64,000 bases of DNA from positions 248,001-312,000 of the forward strand of contig NZ_JALDYX010000001.1 in assembly GCF_024267675.1 (NCBI RefSeq), read 5' to 3'. The notes below the pieces were generated by a model. The model was not told the DNA's origin. It searched no databases and worked only from the letters and a program-made list of their open reading frames with translations. Of this stretch, positions 46,764-54,737 are shown piece by piece (position 1 is the first letter of the stretch; each line of letters opens with the position of its first letter). Both the position numbers and the translations under genes were made by a program. The stretch comes from Marinobacterium sedimentorum (lineage in GTDB: Bacteria; Pseudomonadota; Gammaproteobacteria; Pseudomonadales; Balneatricaceae).

Positions 46764-47165
46764 ATGAAAAATGCATTCCGCGTCCGCACTCTGACCCAGG
46801 CCATAGCGCCACAGAAAAGTGCCATGGTCTATGTGTCGTCGGCGCTGCTGGCCGCCGTGCTGAGCACCGCCCCCGTCGCCCAGGCATCCTGCGCGGCCAA
46901 CCCCTGTGCCGCCAATCCCTGTGCGGCCAAAAGCCAGACCAACCCCTGCGCGGCCAAGAACCCCTGCGCACTGAAAAAGCCCCTGGCTGCCAACCCCTGC
47001 GCGGCTAATCCTTGCGCAGCAGCCAATCCCTGTGCTGCGAAGAACCCCTGCGCTGCCGCTAACCCCTGCGCCGCCAAAAACCCCTGTGCAGCCAACCCCT
47101 GTGCGGTGAAAAACCCCTGCGCGGCCAACCCTTGTGCCGCCAAGAACCCCTGCGCCACTAAATAA
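46764..47165 (+). CDS. Exported Asn-Pro-Cys repeat protein, 133 residues
   Basis: Unrecognised family, but clearly coding. An N-terminal signal (VSSALLAAVLSTAPVAQA, cleavage near residue 41) precedes a mature region made almost entirely of NPC(A/A-A/K) units: I count 14 NPC tripeptides and 15 Cys in about 90 residues, spaced mostly 5-7 residues apart, with regular Ala and Lys. AGGAG lies 6 bases before the ATG. The Cys density suggests metal binding, disulfide cross-linking or both in the periplasm or cell surface; this is inference. The next gene encodes a related protein with the same N-terminal region, so they probably form one operon. Confidence 0.85.
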   Translation: MKNAFRVRTLTQAIAPQKSAMVYVSSALLAAVLSTAPVAQASCAANPCAANPCAAKSQTNPCAAKNPCALKKPLAANPCAANPCAAANPCAAKNPCAAANPCAAKNPCAANPCAVKNPCAANPCAAKNPCATK

Positions 47166-47196
47166 ACGCAGCGGCCCTGAGCCCGAGGAGATAATA

Positions 47197-47943
47197 ATGA
47201 AACCAATATTCCATATGCACGCACTGAGCGCGGCCATTGCGCGTCAGAACCGGCCCATGGCATATATTTCTTCGGGCCTGCTGGCAGCGTTGCTCTCAAC
47301 AGTGCCCATTAGCCAGGCGGCTCAAAACGGCTGTTCCGCCAACCCCTGCGCCCTAAAGGCACAGAGCACTCCCTGTGCGGCCAACCCTGGTGCGGTTAAA
47401 AACCCCTGCGCAGTGTCCTCTCCCTGTACAGCTAAGCCCTGTGCAGCAAATCCTTGTGCCGCAAAGAATCCCTGCGCCGCGGCCAATCCCTGTGCTGCAA
47501 AACAGATACAGCGACCGGCCAATTACCGCCCCTACCAGGGTGATCAGACAGCCCTGATTGAGCGCGGCGCCGAGCTTTACCAAGACACCAGCCTCAGCAC
47601 TAATGGCATGTCCTGCGGTACTTGCCACAATGGCAATGCATCCTTTCAGGCGGGCTTCGCCGATGCCTTCCCGCACCGGGTCGCCATGGCGGACAACCTC
47701 TATGGCATGAAGACGATTCAGCTCGACGAGATGATTCAGCTCTGTATGGTACAGCCCATGGCCGCCAAGCCGCTGGCATGGGATGGCGAGGAACTGGCGG
47801 CCCTGGTGGCTTACACGTCGGCAATCCAGCAAGGGTTCAAACCTAATCCCTGTGCGGCCAATCCCTGTGCTGCGAAAAATCCGTGCGCCGCAAAAAATCC
47901 CTGTGCCGTGAAAAACCCCTGCGCCGCCAAAGCACAGATGTAA
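47197..47943 (+). CDS. Exported c-type cytochrome domain flanked by Asn-Pro-Cys repeats
   Basis: A 248-residue exported protein with three parts. Residues 1-41 are a signal sequence resembling that of the gene before it. Residues 45-104 and 217-245 are NPC repeats (five NPC units in each block, plus variant TPC, SPC, KPC and one NPG). Between them, about 108-213, is a monohaem cytochrome c domain with CGTCH at 140-144 and a likely axial Met in CMVQPMAAKPLAW (about 188). Haem attachment would require export and the Ccm machinery. GAGGAG lies upstream of the ATG. Function unknown; a redox-active metal-binding protein is an inference. Confidence 0.88.
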   Translation: MKPIFHMHALSAAIARQNRPMAYISSGLLAALLSTVPISQAAQNGCSANPCALKAQSTPCAANPGAVKNPCAVSSPCTAKPCAANPCAAKNPCAAANPCAAKQIQRPANYRPYQGDQTALIERGAELYQDTSLSTNGMSCGTCHNGNASFQAGFADAFPHRVAMADNLYGMKTIQLDEMIQLCMVQPMAAKPLAWDGEELAALVAYTSAIQQGFKPNPCAANPCAAKNPCAAKNPCAVKNPCAAKAQM

Positions 47944-48063
47944 CGGCCTGCGCTGCGCTGTGGCCCAGCCGCAGTCAGCATCTGGGCAACACCGATCAGG
48001 CGGCGTTTTTGCCGGCGTGATTCGTTACTATCTATCAAACTAGATGCCGTACAGGAAACACCG

Positions 48064-48801
48064 ATGTCGTCAGACTGGTCTGCGTTGCCCCGAATTCCCC
48101 TGCTACCGCCTGCACCCGCTGCGGCACTGGCTTCAACAGAACACAGCGCCCTGCAGGAGGCCGCCCAACAGGCGCAAACGGCGCTGCTGGCCCTGAGTCG
48201 CGGCGGTACCAATGTGGTGGCCGAGATTCTGAAAGGCCAGGGTACCTTCTATGAAATGAACCATTTCCCCGAAGGAGATGTGTTCGATAACCAGAGCCAC
48301 TGCCAGTATTACTACCATGCCCACCGGGAAGACGGTGAACATGGCCACTTTCATACCTTTGTCCGCCGTCCGGTCATGCCGGCGGACATACAACCGGCGC
48401 CAGGCTTTGCCCGTTCCGAGCCCTGGCCCGAAGGCGATGACGAGCTGGCCCACCTGATCTGCATCTCCATGGACAGCTGGGGACTGCCGGTGGGGCTCTT
48501 TGCCACCAACCGCTGGGTCACCGACCAGACCTGGTACAGCGCCGAGGACAGCATCCGCCTGCTGGATGCCTTTGCGGTGGATCATGCCCGACCCAATCTT
48601 GCGGTTAATCAGTGGCTGACCCAGTTCATGCGCCTGTATCGCCCGCAGGTTGCGGCGCTGCTGCAGCATCGGGACCGGGTTATTGCGGCCTGGCAAAAAG
48701 CCCACCCCGAACGGGATGTGCTGGAAGACCGGGAGCTGGAAATCACCGGCTACCTGGCAATCGATACCCAGCGCTGGATCAGTGATCTGCGAGCCTGCTA
48801 A
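48064..48801 (+). CDS. Conserved hypothetical protein with a His-rich motif
   Basis: A 245-residue soluble protein with no signal peptide. A dense His/Asp/Glu region (NHFPEGDVFDNQSHCQYYYH then AHREDGEHGHFHTF) suggests a metal site; it may correspond to the family catalogued as DUF6969, which I cannot confirm. The C-terminal half is helical with TGYLAIDTQRWI at the end. It is the third gene in line with the two Cys-repeat genes, 120 bases downstream, with AGGA before the start. Shared function with them is inferred from position only. Confidence 0.7.
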   Translation: MSSDWSALPRIPLLPPAPAAALASTEHSALQEAAQQAQTALLALSRGGTNVVAEILKGQGTFYEMNHFPEGDVFDNQSHCQYYYHAHREDGEHGHFHTFVRRPVMPADIQPAPGFARSEPWPEGDDELAHLICISMDSWGLPVGLFATNRWVTDQTWYSAEDSIRLLDAFAVDHARPNLAVNQWLTQFMRLYRPQVAALLQHRDRVIAAWQKAHPERDVLEDRELEITGYLAIDTQRWISDLRAC

Positions 48802-48814
48802 GCCCGGACACGAC

Positions 48815-48840
48815 AAAAAACCTGGACATAGGTGCAGGTC
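48815..48840 (-). terminator. Terminator of the glutamate dehydrogenase gene
   Basis: On the minus strand a stem ACCTG/CAGGT (complement of 48835-48839 and 48820-48824) is followed by TTTTTT (complement of 48815-48820). It lies between two convergent genes. Confidence 0.6.
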
Positions 48841-48851
48841 CTCATCCTGTG

Positions 48852-50159
48852 TCAGGAGGTGCCATCAGGGCCTCCATTTTGAAAATACTCCTTGGTGCCA
48901 TGGGCCTTGACCGCCTCTCCGATGCGGCGCAAGGCCAATACGTAGGCGGCATTTCGCAGGGTTCGCTGTTCCGTTTCTGCGATATGCATGGTTTCGTTGA
49001 AGGCTGCAGTCATCAGCGTTTCAAGCTCGTCACGTACCTTATCAAGGCTCCAGGGGTAACCGGAGCGATTCTGAACCCACTCGAAATAGCTGACGGTGAC
49101 ACCGCCGGCGTTGACCAGCACATCGGGGACGATGGTCAAACCGCGCTCTTCCAGCCCGGCTTCGACTTCAGACCGAATAGGGCCATTGGCAACCTCAACA
49201 ATGGTTCTGGCCTGAATGCTGTCGCAGTTATGCCGACCAATCACGCCTTCAAGCGCGGCGGGAATCAACAGATCGACATCCAGCGCCAGCAGCTCGTCAT
49301 TGCTGATTTCCTCGTGCTCCACCAGTTGACACACTGACTGCTCACAGTACACAGCCCGGACTTTTTTTCTGTTTTGCTTCTCTTCCCAGAGGCTTTCAAT
49401 ACTGAAGCCCTTTTCCGAATAGATGCCGCCTTTGGAGTCGCTGATGGCAACGATGTTGTAGCCATCAGTTTGCAGCAGGCGGGCAACGTGATAGGCCGCG
49501 TTACCGAATCCCTGAATAGCCACCCGCATCTTGCCGGGCTGCCAGGCGTGCCTGGCCGCCAGTTCCCGGATGCACAGGTAAGCACCGCGGCCTGCCGCTT
49601 CCTCCCGCCCCTGGCTACCCCCCAGGGGTATGGGCTTACCGGTAATGACGGCGGGCGCACGGACACGCTTGATGGCTTCATATTCATCCGCCATCCAGCC
49701 CATCACCATCGAATTCGTGTAAACGTCGGGTGCAGGGATATCGGTGTCGGGTCCGATAAAATCCGCCATGGCGCGTATATAAGCCCGGGACAGTCGCTCG
49801 AGCTCCATCGGCGACAATTCTTTAGGCTGCACCACGACTCCACCCTTGGCCCCCCCAAAAGGCAGACCCAGCACGGCACACTTGATCGTCATCCAGAGGG
49901 CAAGCGCCTGCACCTCCGCCCGGGTCACCTGTGGGTGATAACGGATACCCCCCTTGGTCGGGCCCAGTACATCATTGTAGTGGCAGCGAAAACCACGGAA
50001 GTAACGCATCGAGCCGTCGTCCATGCGCACCGGTAAAGTCGCCTCCAGAGTCGCAACGGGGTGCAACAGAGACTCCACCACATCGGGCATGATGCCGGCG
50101 TTTTCGCCCAGCGTCCTGATGCGCGTCAAGGCATCCTGAAATACGTCCTGATCCGACAT
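48852..50159 (-). CDS. Glu/Leu/Phe/Val-family dehydrogenase, probable NAD-type glutamate dehydrogenase
   Basis: Interconverts glutamate and 2-oxoglutarate plus ammonia. The 435-residue hexameric-type enzyme shows the glutamate site GPTKGGIRYHP, the catalytic Lys loop GLPFGGAKGGVVVQP, PAPDVYTNSMVMGWM and the Rossmann motif VAIQGFGNAAYHVARLL. Length and motifs fit the NAD-type catabolic enzymes (RocG/GudB-like) more than NADP-type GdhA; coenzyme choice is not certain. GGAG lies 6 bases before the ATG at 50159. A LysR gene on the same strand lies 142 bases upstream. Confidence 0.93.
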   Translation of the reverse strand: MSDQDVFQDALTRIRTLGENAGIMPDVVESLLHPVATLEATLPVRMDDGSMRYFRGFRCHYNDVLGPTKGGIRYHPQVTRAEVQALALWMTIKCAVLGLPFGGAKGGVVVQPKELSPMELERLSRAYIRAMADFIGPDTDIPAPDVYTNSMVMGWMADEYEAIKRVRAPAVITGKPIPLGGSQGREEAAGRGAYLCIRELAARHAWQPGKMRVAIQGFGNAAYHVARLLQTDGYNIVAISDSKGGIYSEKGFSIESLWEEKQNRKKVRAVYCEQSVCQLVEHEEISNDELLALDVDLLIPAALEGVIGRHNCDSIQARTIVEVANGPIRSEVEAGLEERGLTIVPDVLVNAGGVTVSYFEWVQNRSGYPWSLDKVRDELETLMTAAFNETMHIAETEQRTLRNAAYVLALRRIGEAVKAHGTKEYFQNGGPDGTS

Positions 50160-50301
50160 GATTTTCTCCAGCTGAGAGCTTATCCGACGGCATCCGATGG
50201 CACCGATACCGCCAAGGCTACCGGCTCGGAAGCGCCCCGAGGATCGGCCGGCGCAACCTGACTACTTCTCGAAGGGAGTCCTGCACCCGGGAAGCCCTGT
50301 T

Positions 50302-51138
50302 TCAGGATAGACGTTGGAGCAGCTCTGCGACCAGCTTGTGATGTTCACCGTGCAGGCCGTAGGCGGCGTAGGCTTTCATTTCGATCGGCGGCGCCCCGGG
50401 CACCTCGAACAGGCGCTGTGCAGCGATCAACGGCATAACAATATCCTGCGGCAGATAGGCCGCCCCGCCGCATTGCAGAATCAGATTGAGCGCCAGCCGG
50501 CCACTGTTAACCCGCCCCCGGGCCAGCAGACGTTGCGGAAAATGGCTTTCGTGCAGGCTGGCAAAGGTCGTGCCCCACTCCACTCGGATGTAGCCCTCGC
50601 CAATGACCGCTTCCACCGACTGCCCCGCCCGGCTCGACACCAGCAGCAAGGGGACGCTGGCGACCTCTTCGACCGCCACATTCTGAATGCGCGGCGGCTC
50701 GTACATAAAACCGACATCGATCATGCCCTGTTCCAGTTTTTCCACCACGCGCAGTGGTGTGCTTTCCTCTGCACGCAATCCCAGGCTCGGAAAATCCCGG
50801 TAAATACCGCTGAGCCAGTCCTGCAGAAAAATATCCCACAGACTGGATACACCGGCCACCACCAACCGACGCTGGTGGCGCTCACTCAATGCCGTATCTT
50901 CAAAGGCCCGTTCCCAGGCGCCGAGAATAAAGCGGGCATGGCGTTCCATGCGCTCACCCGCAGGCGTCAGGCCAATACGGTGATGATGACGCGTAAACAG
51001 CGACAGCCCCAGATGCTCTTCCAGCTGGCGAATACGGGCGCTGACGGTGGACGCAGATACGCAGAGGTTTTCCGACGCCCGGCCGAAATTTCGTGTGCGA
51101 CTCACTTCCAGAAAGGTTTTAAGCAACAGGGTATCCAT
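50302..51138 (-). CDS. LysR-family transcriptional regulator (HdfR-like)
   Basis: A 278-residue regulator. The DNA-binding half is MDTLLLKTFLEVSRTRNFGR then ENLCVSASTVSARIRQLEEHLGL; the effector half starts near residue 90. The N-terminal sequence resembles HdfR/YifA-type LysR proteins. It diverges from the SulP transporter gene 127 bases away and precedes glutamate dehydrogenase on its own strand, so either could be a target. The ATG at 51138 has GGAGGG 8 bases upstream. Confidence 0.9.
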   Translation of the reverse strand: MDTLLLKTFLEVSRTRNFGRASENLCVSASTVSARIRQLEEHLGLSLFTRHHHRIGLTPAGERMERHARFILGAWERAFEDTALSERHQRRLVVAGVSSLWDIFLQDWLSGIYRDFPSLGLRAEESTPLRVVEKLEQGMIDVGFMYEPPRIQNVAVEEVASVPLLLVSSRAGQSVEAVIGEGYIRVEWGTTFASLHESHFPQRLLARGRVNSGRLALNLILQCGGAAYLPQDIVMPLIAAQRLFEVPGAPPIEMKAYAAYGLHGEHHKLVAELLQRLS

Positions 51139-51265
51139 GGATAAGGCCCTCCGACCGGCACGCCTCAATCTTCGATTTTATTGTTCATAACTTCCAGTTT
51201 TTTTCGTTTTTCAGGATGTTAAAAAATCTCTACCCTGCCAACTCAAGACGTTTAACGGAGAGATC

Positions 51266-53038
51266 ATGAAGCGCCGGCTGCCATTGAGATTACCCTTCTT
51301 CAGCTGGGGTGGCTCCCTCAACAAAAACACACTGGCCGATGACCTGATCGCCGGCATCACCGGTGCCGTCATCGCCCTGCCGCAGGCGGTGGCCTATGCC
51401 TTTATTGCCGGCCTACCCCCCGAGTATGGCCTCTACTCCGCAATTATCATTTCGGTGATCGCCGCGCTGTTTGGCTCGTCCTGGCATATGGTTTCCGGGC
51501 CCGCTGCGGCGATTTCGATCGTCGTTTTAAGTGTCGTCAGCGGTATTGGCGAACTGGACCCCGCCCAGTACCTCAGCGCTGTACTGACGCTGACGCTGCT
51601 GGTGGGCCTGATGCAGTTCGGCATGGGTCTGCTGCGCCTCGGAACCCTGGTCAACTTCATCTCCCACACCGTGGTCATCGGCTTTACCGCCGGCGCCGCC
51701 ATCCTGATTGGTACCAGTCAGCTCAAGCATGTACTGGGGGTCGCCGTGCCCGGCGGGCTGTCCTTTATCGATGGTGTGTCCGCGCTGATTGACCAGACCG
51801 GTGCCGTCAATACCTTCTCCCTGGCGATCGGCGCCATTACGCTGTTGTCGGCCCTGCTGGTGCGCCGGCTTAACCGCCGCTGGCCGCATCTGCTGATCGG
51901 CATGGCAACCGGTAGCCTGGTCTGTGCGCTGCTGGACGGTCAGGCGCATGACGTCGCACTGGTGGGTGCGCTGCCCGGCACGCTGCCGCCGCTGTCCATG
52001 CCGGATCTGTCTGCCCACACCATACAGTCACTGGCCTCGGGCGCTTTTGCGCTGGCGCTGCTCGGGCTGATCGAAGCCGTCTCCATCGCACGGGCCATCG
52101 CGTTGCGCTCACATCAGCAGATCAACGGCAATCAGGAATTTATCGGCCAGGGCCTGGCCAATACCCTCGGCAGTTTTTTTTCCTGCTTCGTCGGCTCAGG
52201 CTCCTTTACCCGTTCTGGCGCCAACTATGATGCCGGCGCCCGGACGCCCCTGGCGGCCGTCTTTGCGGCGAGTATCCAGGTTTGCGTGCTGCTGCTGGCC
52301 CCCGGCCTGACCGCCTACCTGCCACTGCCAGCCATGGCGGGCGCGGTGCTGCTGATCGCCTGGAATCTGATCGATTTCCACCATATTCGCCAGATCATCA
52401 AATCCAGCCGCAACGAAGCCATAGTGCTGCTGGTGACCTTCATGTCGACGCTCTTTATTGAACTGGAATTTGCCATCTATATCGGCGTGTTCCTGTCGCT
52501 GGGGATCTATCTGCGGCGTACATCGCGGCCGACGGTGATGGAGGTGGCGCCCATTCAGGATCACCCGCGCCGGCAGATCAAGAATATCCAGCGGTATGCA
52601 CTGCAGCAGTGCCCGCAGCTGAAGATCATCCGCATCGACGGCTCGCTGTTCTTTGGCGCCATCGATCATATCCAGCAGCGCATCCGGGCCCTGACCCATG
52701 AAGGCAGCGGCACCAAGCGGGTACTGATCATCGGAAAGGGTATTAATTTTATCGATATCGCCGGTGCCGAGATGCTGATCCAGGAGGCCAGACGTCTGCA
52801 GCAGCGCGGCGGCAAGCTGATGTTCAGCTCGATCAAAGGCACCCTGATGGATGAACTGCGCGCCAATGGATATCTGGAGAAGATCGGCGAGGAGCTGTTC
52901 TTCGACTCCCCCGAGGCGGCACTGGCCGACTCGGTCGTGGCACTGGATCAGGATGTTTGCGACAACTGCAGTGCGCGTATATTCCGGGAGTGCGCAACGC
53001 CCGCCAACGGCGAGATGATCGCTGTCAGCCGCATCTGA
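51266..53038 (+). CDS. SulP-family anion transporter with STAS domain
   Basis: An inner-membrane transporter of 590 residues for sulfate, bicarbonate or a similar anion. Around twelve to fourteen helices, starting with DDLIAGITGAVIALPQAVAYA, include the FVGSGSFTRSGANYDAGARTPLAAV motif of the family. A cytoplasmic STAS domain follows from about residue 445 (RIDGSLFFGAID, NFIDIAGAEMLIQEA). The gene has GGAGAG before the ATG. In marine bacteria such proteins often import bicarbonate; substrate is undecided here. A 10-bp stem-loop follows. Confidence 0.92.
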   Translation: MKRRLPLRLPFFSWGGSLNKNTLADDLIAGITGAVIALPQAVAYAFIAGLPPEYGLYSAIIISVIAALFGSSWHMVSGPAAAISIVVLSVVSGIGELDPAQYLSAVLTLTLLVGLMQFGMGLLRLGTLVNFISHTVVIGFTAGAAILIGTSQLKHVLGVAVPGGLSFIDGVSALIDQTGAVNTFSLAIGAITLLSALLVRRLNRRWPHLLIGMATGSLVCALLDGQAHDVALVGALPGTLPPLSMPDLSAHTIQSLASGAFALALLGLIEAVSIARAIALRSHQQINGNQEFIGQGLANTLGSFFSCFVGSGSFTRSGANYDAGARTPLAAVFAASIQVCVLLLAPGLTAYLPLPAMAGAVLLIAWNLIDFHHIRQIIKSSRNEAIVLLVTFMSTLFIELEFAIYIGVFLSLGIYLRRTSRPTVMEVAPIQDHPRRQIKNIQRYALQQCPQLKIIRIDGSLFFGAIDHIQQRIRALTHEGSGTKRVLIIGKGINFIDIAGAEMLIQEARRLQQRGGKLMFSSIKGTLMDELRANGYLEKIGEELFFDSPEAALADSVVALDQDVCDNCSARIFRECATPANGEMIAVSRI

Positions 53039-53056
53039 TCCAGCCGCTGCCATGCC

Positions 53057-53084
53057 CTTGCACCCTGTGCCCTCAGGGTGCAAG
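53057..53084 (+). terminator. Stem-loop after the SulP gene
   Basis: A perfect 10-bp stem, CTTGCACCCT (53057-53066) with AGGGTGCAAG (53075-53084), loop of 8. No T-run follows, so termination efficiency is uncertain. Confidence 0.5.
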
Positions 53085-53130
53085 AGCATATACTCCAGGT
53101 ATCTACCGGTTGCGAACTGCGGATTCACCG

Positions 53131-54075
53131 ATGACTTATTCCCGAGCAGGCCGAGCTTGCCACAGAGTGCTGAGGGCTATACTGGCCCTGGTCAGCGCGC
53201 TCGCCTGTACACTCACCAGCGCCGAGACATTTGTGCTGCCTCCGCCCGATCAGGACCTCGTCGGTGAAGTACGCATCACCCGGGCCCGCCAGGCCGATAC
53301 CCTGCTGGACATAGCCCGCGCCTTCAACCTCGGTTACGAGGAAATCGTGCGGGCCAACCCCGGCGTGGACCGCTGGCTGCCAGGGCCTGGCACCGACGTG
53401 GTATTGCCCAATCTGCTGATTCTCCCCGACGCCCCGCGTGACGGCATTGTGCTCAATGTGCCGGAAATGCGCCTGTACTATTATCCCAAACCTGCACAGG
53501 GCGAGGTGCCGGTGGTGATCACTCACCCCGTCAGCGTCGGCCGCATGGACTGGAAAACCCCGCTGGGCAAAACCAGCGTGATTCAGAAACAGGCTGACCC
53601 GCCCTGGTATCCGCCCGCTTCCATCAAGGCCGAACACGCCGCCAACGGCGACATACTGCCCGATGTGGTTCCCGGCGGGCCCGGTAACCCACTGGGGCGC
53701 TTTGCGCTGCGCCTGGGGATTCCCGGCTACCTGATTCATGGCACCGACAAGGAATACGGCATCGGCATGCAGGTGACCCACGGCTGTGTGCGTCTCTACC
53801 CGGAAGATATCGAACGACTCTACGAGCTGGTACCGGTAGGCACACCGGTGTATATCGTCAACCAGCCGGTCAAGATCGGTCGTCACTTCGACGCGCTCTA
53901 CATCGAATCCCACCCGGCGCTGGCAGAACTGTCAGACAACGGTCAAAACCCGCAGGCCATGACCCTGCTGACGATCGCCGCCACCGCCGAACAGCGGCAG
54001 ACCGACGTGATTCCCTCCGCCGTTGAGCTGGTATTGGAACAGTCCGACGGCATCCCGCAACGCATCAGTCGCTAG
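53131..54075 (+). CDS. Periplasmic L,D-transpeptidase (ErfK/YbiS/YcfS/YnhG type)
   Basis: Cross-links or anchors to peptidoglycan at meso-diaminopimelate. The 314-residue precursor has a signal peptide (LRAILALVSALACTLTSAE), a short LysM-like segment (DTLLDIARAFNLGYEEIVR then ANPGVD) and a YkuD catalytic domain with HGTDKEYGIGMQVTHGCVRL, containing the His and the nucleophile Cys of the family. A 100-residue extension lacks recognisable motifs. The order of domains is that of the E. coli enzymes that attach Lpp to peptidoglycan, and an Lpp-like gene lies 300 bases away. The ATG at 53131 has only a weak ribosome site. Confidence 0.92.
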   Translation: MTYSRAGRACHRVLRAILALVSALACTLTSAETFVLPPPDQDLVGEVRITRARQADTLLDIARAFNLGYEEIVRANPGVDRWLPGPGTDVVLPNLLILPDAPRDGIVLNVPEMRLYYYPKPAQGEVPVVITHPVSVGRMDWKTPLGKTSVIQKQADPPWYPPASIKAEHAANGDILPDVVPGGPGNPLGRFALRLGIPGYLIHGTDKEYGIGMQVTHGCVRLYPEDIERLYELVPVGTPVYIVNQPVKIGRHFDALYIESHPALAELSDNGQNPQAMTLLTIAATAEQRQTDVIPSAVELVLEQSDGIPQRISR

Positions 54076-54088
54076 TCCCTGTCGAGGA

Positions 54089-54235
54089 ACCGCCAGGGAT
54101 GGCAGGAGTGCAAAAGCGCAAGAGCAGTTTTTTGTGCACCGCCAGGGACGGCGGAAATGCAAAAACGCAGGAGCAGTTTTTTGTGGACCGCCAGGGACGG
54201 CGGAAATGCAAAAACGCAGGATGCGGTTTTCAGGG
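54089..54235. repeat. Three tandem 49-bp repeats after the L,D-transpeptidase gene
   Basis: Units begin at ACCGCCAGGG at 54089, 54138 and 54187, with exactly 49 bases between starts; the second and third units are the most alike and the first differs at several bases. Each unit holds a CCGCC/GGCGG stem and, in units 1 and 2, AAAA(A)-CGCA...CAGTTTTTT, which looks like a small terminator. There are no spacers, so this is not a CRISPR array. Confidence 0.9.
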
Positions 54236-54304
54236 ACCGTTCGTCCTGAACATCGCCGCTCCTGTGCATCCATGCACCCGCGGCATACCGTTCGTCCTGA
54301 ACAT
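54236..54304. repeat. 18-bp direct repeat beside the tandem array
   Basis: ACCGTTCGTCCTGAACAT occurs at 54236-54253 and again at 54287-54304. The first copy takes over where a fourth 49-bp unit would start. Confidence 0.85.
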
Positions 54305-54306
54305 AA

Positions 54307-54338
54307 AGCGGGGAAGGCGTTGAGGCGCCTTCCCCGCT
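54307..54338. terminator. Strong hairpin between convergent genes
   Basis: A perfect 13-bp stem, AGCGGGGAAGGCG (54307-54319) with CGCCTTCCCCGCT (54326-54338). On the minus strand it is followed by TTTATGTT, making it a plausible end for the Lpp-like gene's message. Confidence 0.6.
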
Positions 54339-54376
54339 AAACAGGTTGTCCGACTTTTCGTTCGCTGCCCTGTGGC

Positions 54377-54652
54377 TTATTTCATCATGGACTTCTGGAA
54401 CATACGGTTGAGTTTTTCCTCGGTCGCCATACTGCGGGCATTGGCTTCGGCGGCCATGGCCCTGGCTTCATTGGCTACACGCAGAGCGTCATCGGAAGTC
54501 GCCTTGGCGCTGTCCGCGGTCGACTGGCTACGCTGCATTTCCTGCTCATGCATCTGTTTCATGCTGTGCATCTCACCGGAGCTGGCACAGCCAAAAAACA
54601 GCGCCGCAAAGGCGACAAGGGCAGACACTTTCAACACATCACGGGTCCTCAT
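54377..54652 (-). CDS. Lpp/OprI-like outer-membrane lipoprotein
   Basis: A 91-residue lipoprotein with signal and lipobox ending LFFGC (lipidated Cys about residue 22), then Ser/Gln and Ala-rich heptad sequence that should form a coiled coil (SQSTADSAKATSDDALRVAN and further). It ends in FQKSMMK; the C-terminal Lys is the residue through which Braun-type lipoproteins are linked to peptidoglycan. It therefore probably ties the outer membrane to the wall. AGGAG lies 8 bases before the ATG. L,D-transpeptidase genes lie on both sides. Confidence 0.88.
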   Translation of the reverse strand: MRTRDVLKVSALVAFAALFFGCASSGEMHSMKQMHEQEMQRSQSTADSAKATSDDALRVANEARAMAAEANARSMATEEKLNRMFQKSMMK

Positions 54653-54737
54653 TTAAAACACTCCTGAATCACGGGGAAGGGTAGCAACCGGTGGGGTTGT
54701 ATGCACAGCATAGACCAGTCGGCCGCAGACCGCGTGC

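Noticed and set aside
46829..47299. Minus-strand repeat protein frame opposite the Asn-Pro-Cys genes
   Set aside because: The AAQG repeat is the complement of the NPCAAK coding repeat. It has no signal or ribosome site, and crosses two real genes and the gap between them.
54089..54235. Tandem array considered as a CRISPR
   Set aside because: Units are head to tail without unique spacers, and no cas genes are present in the window.
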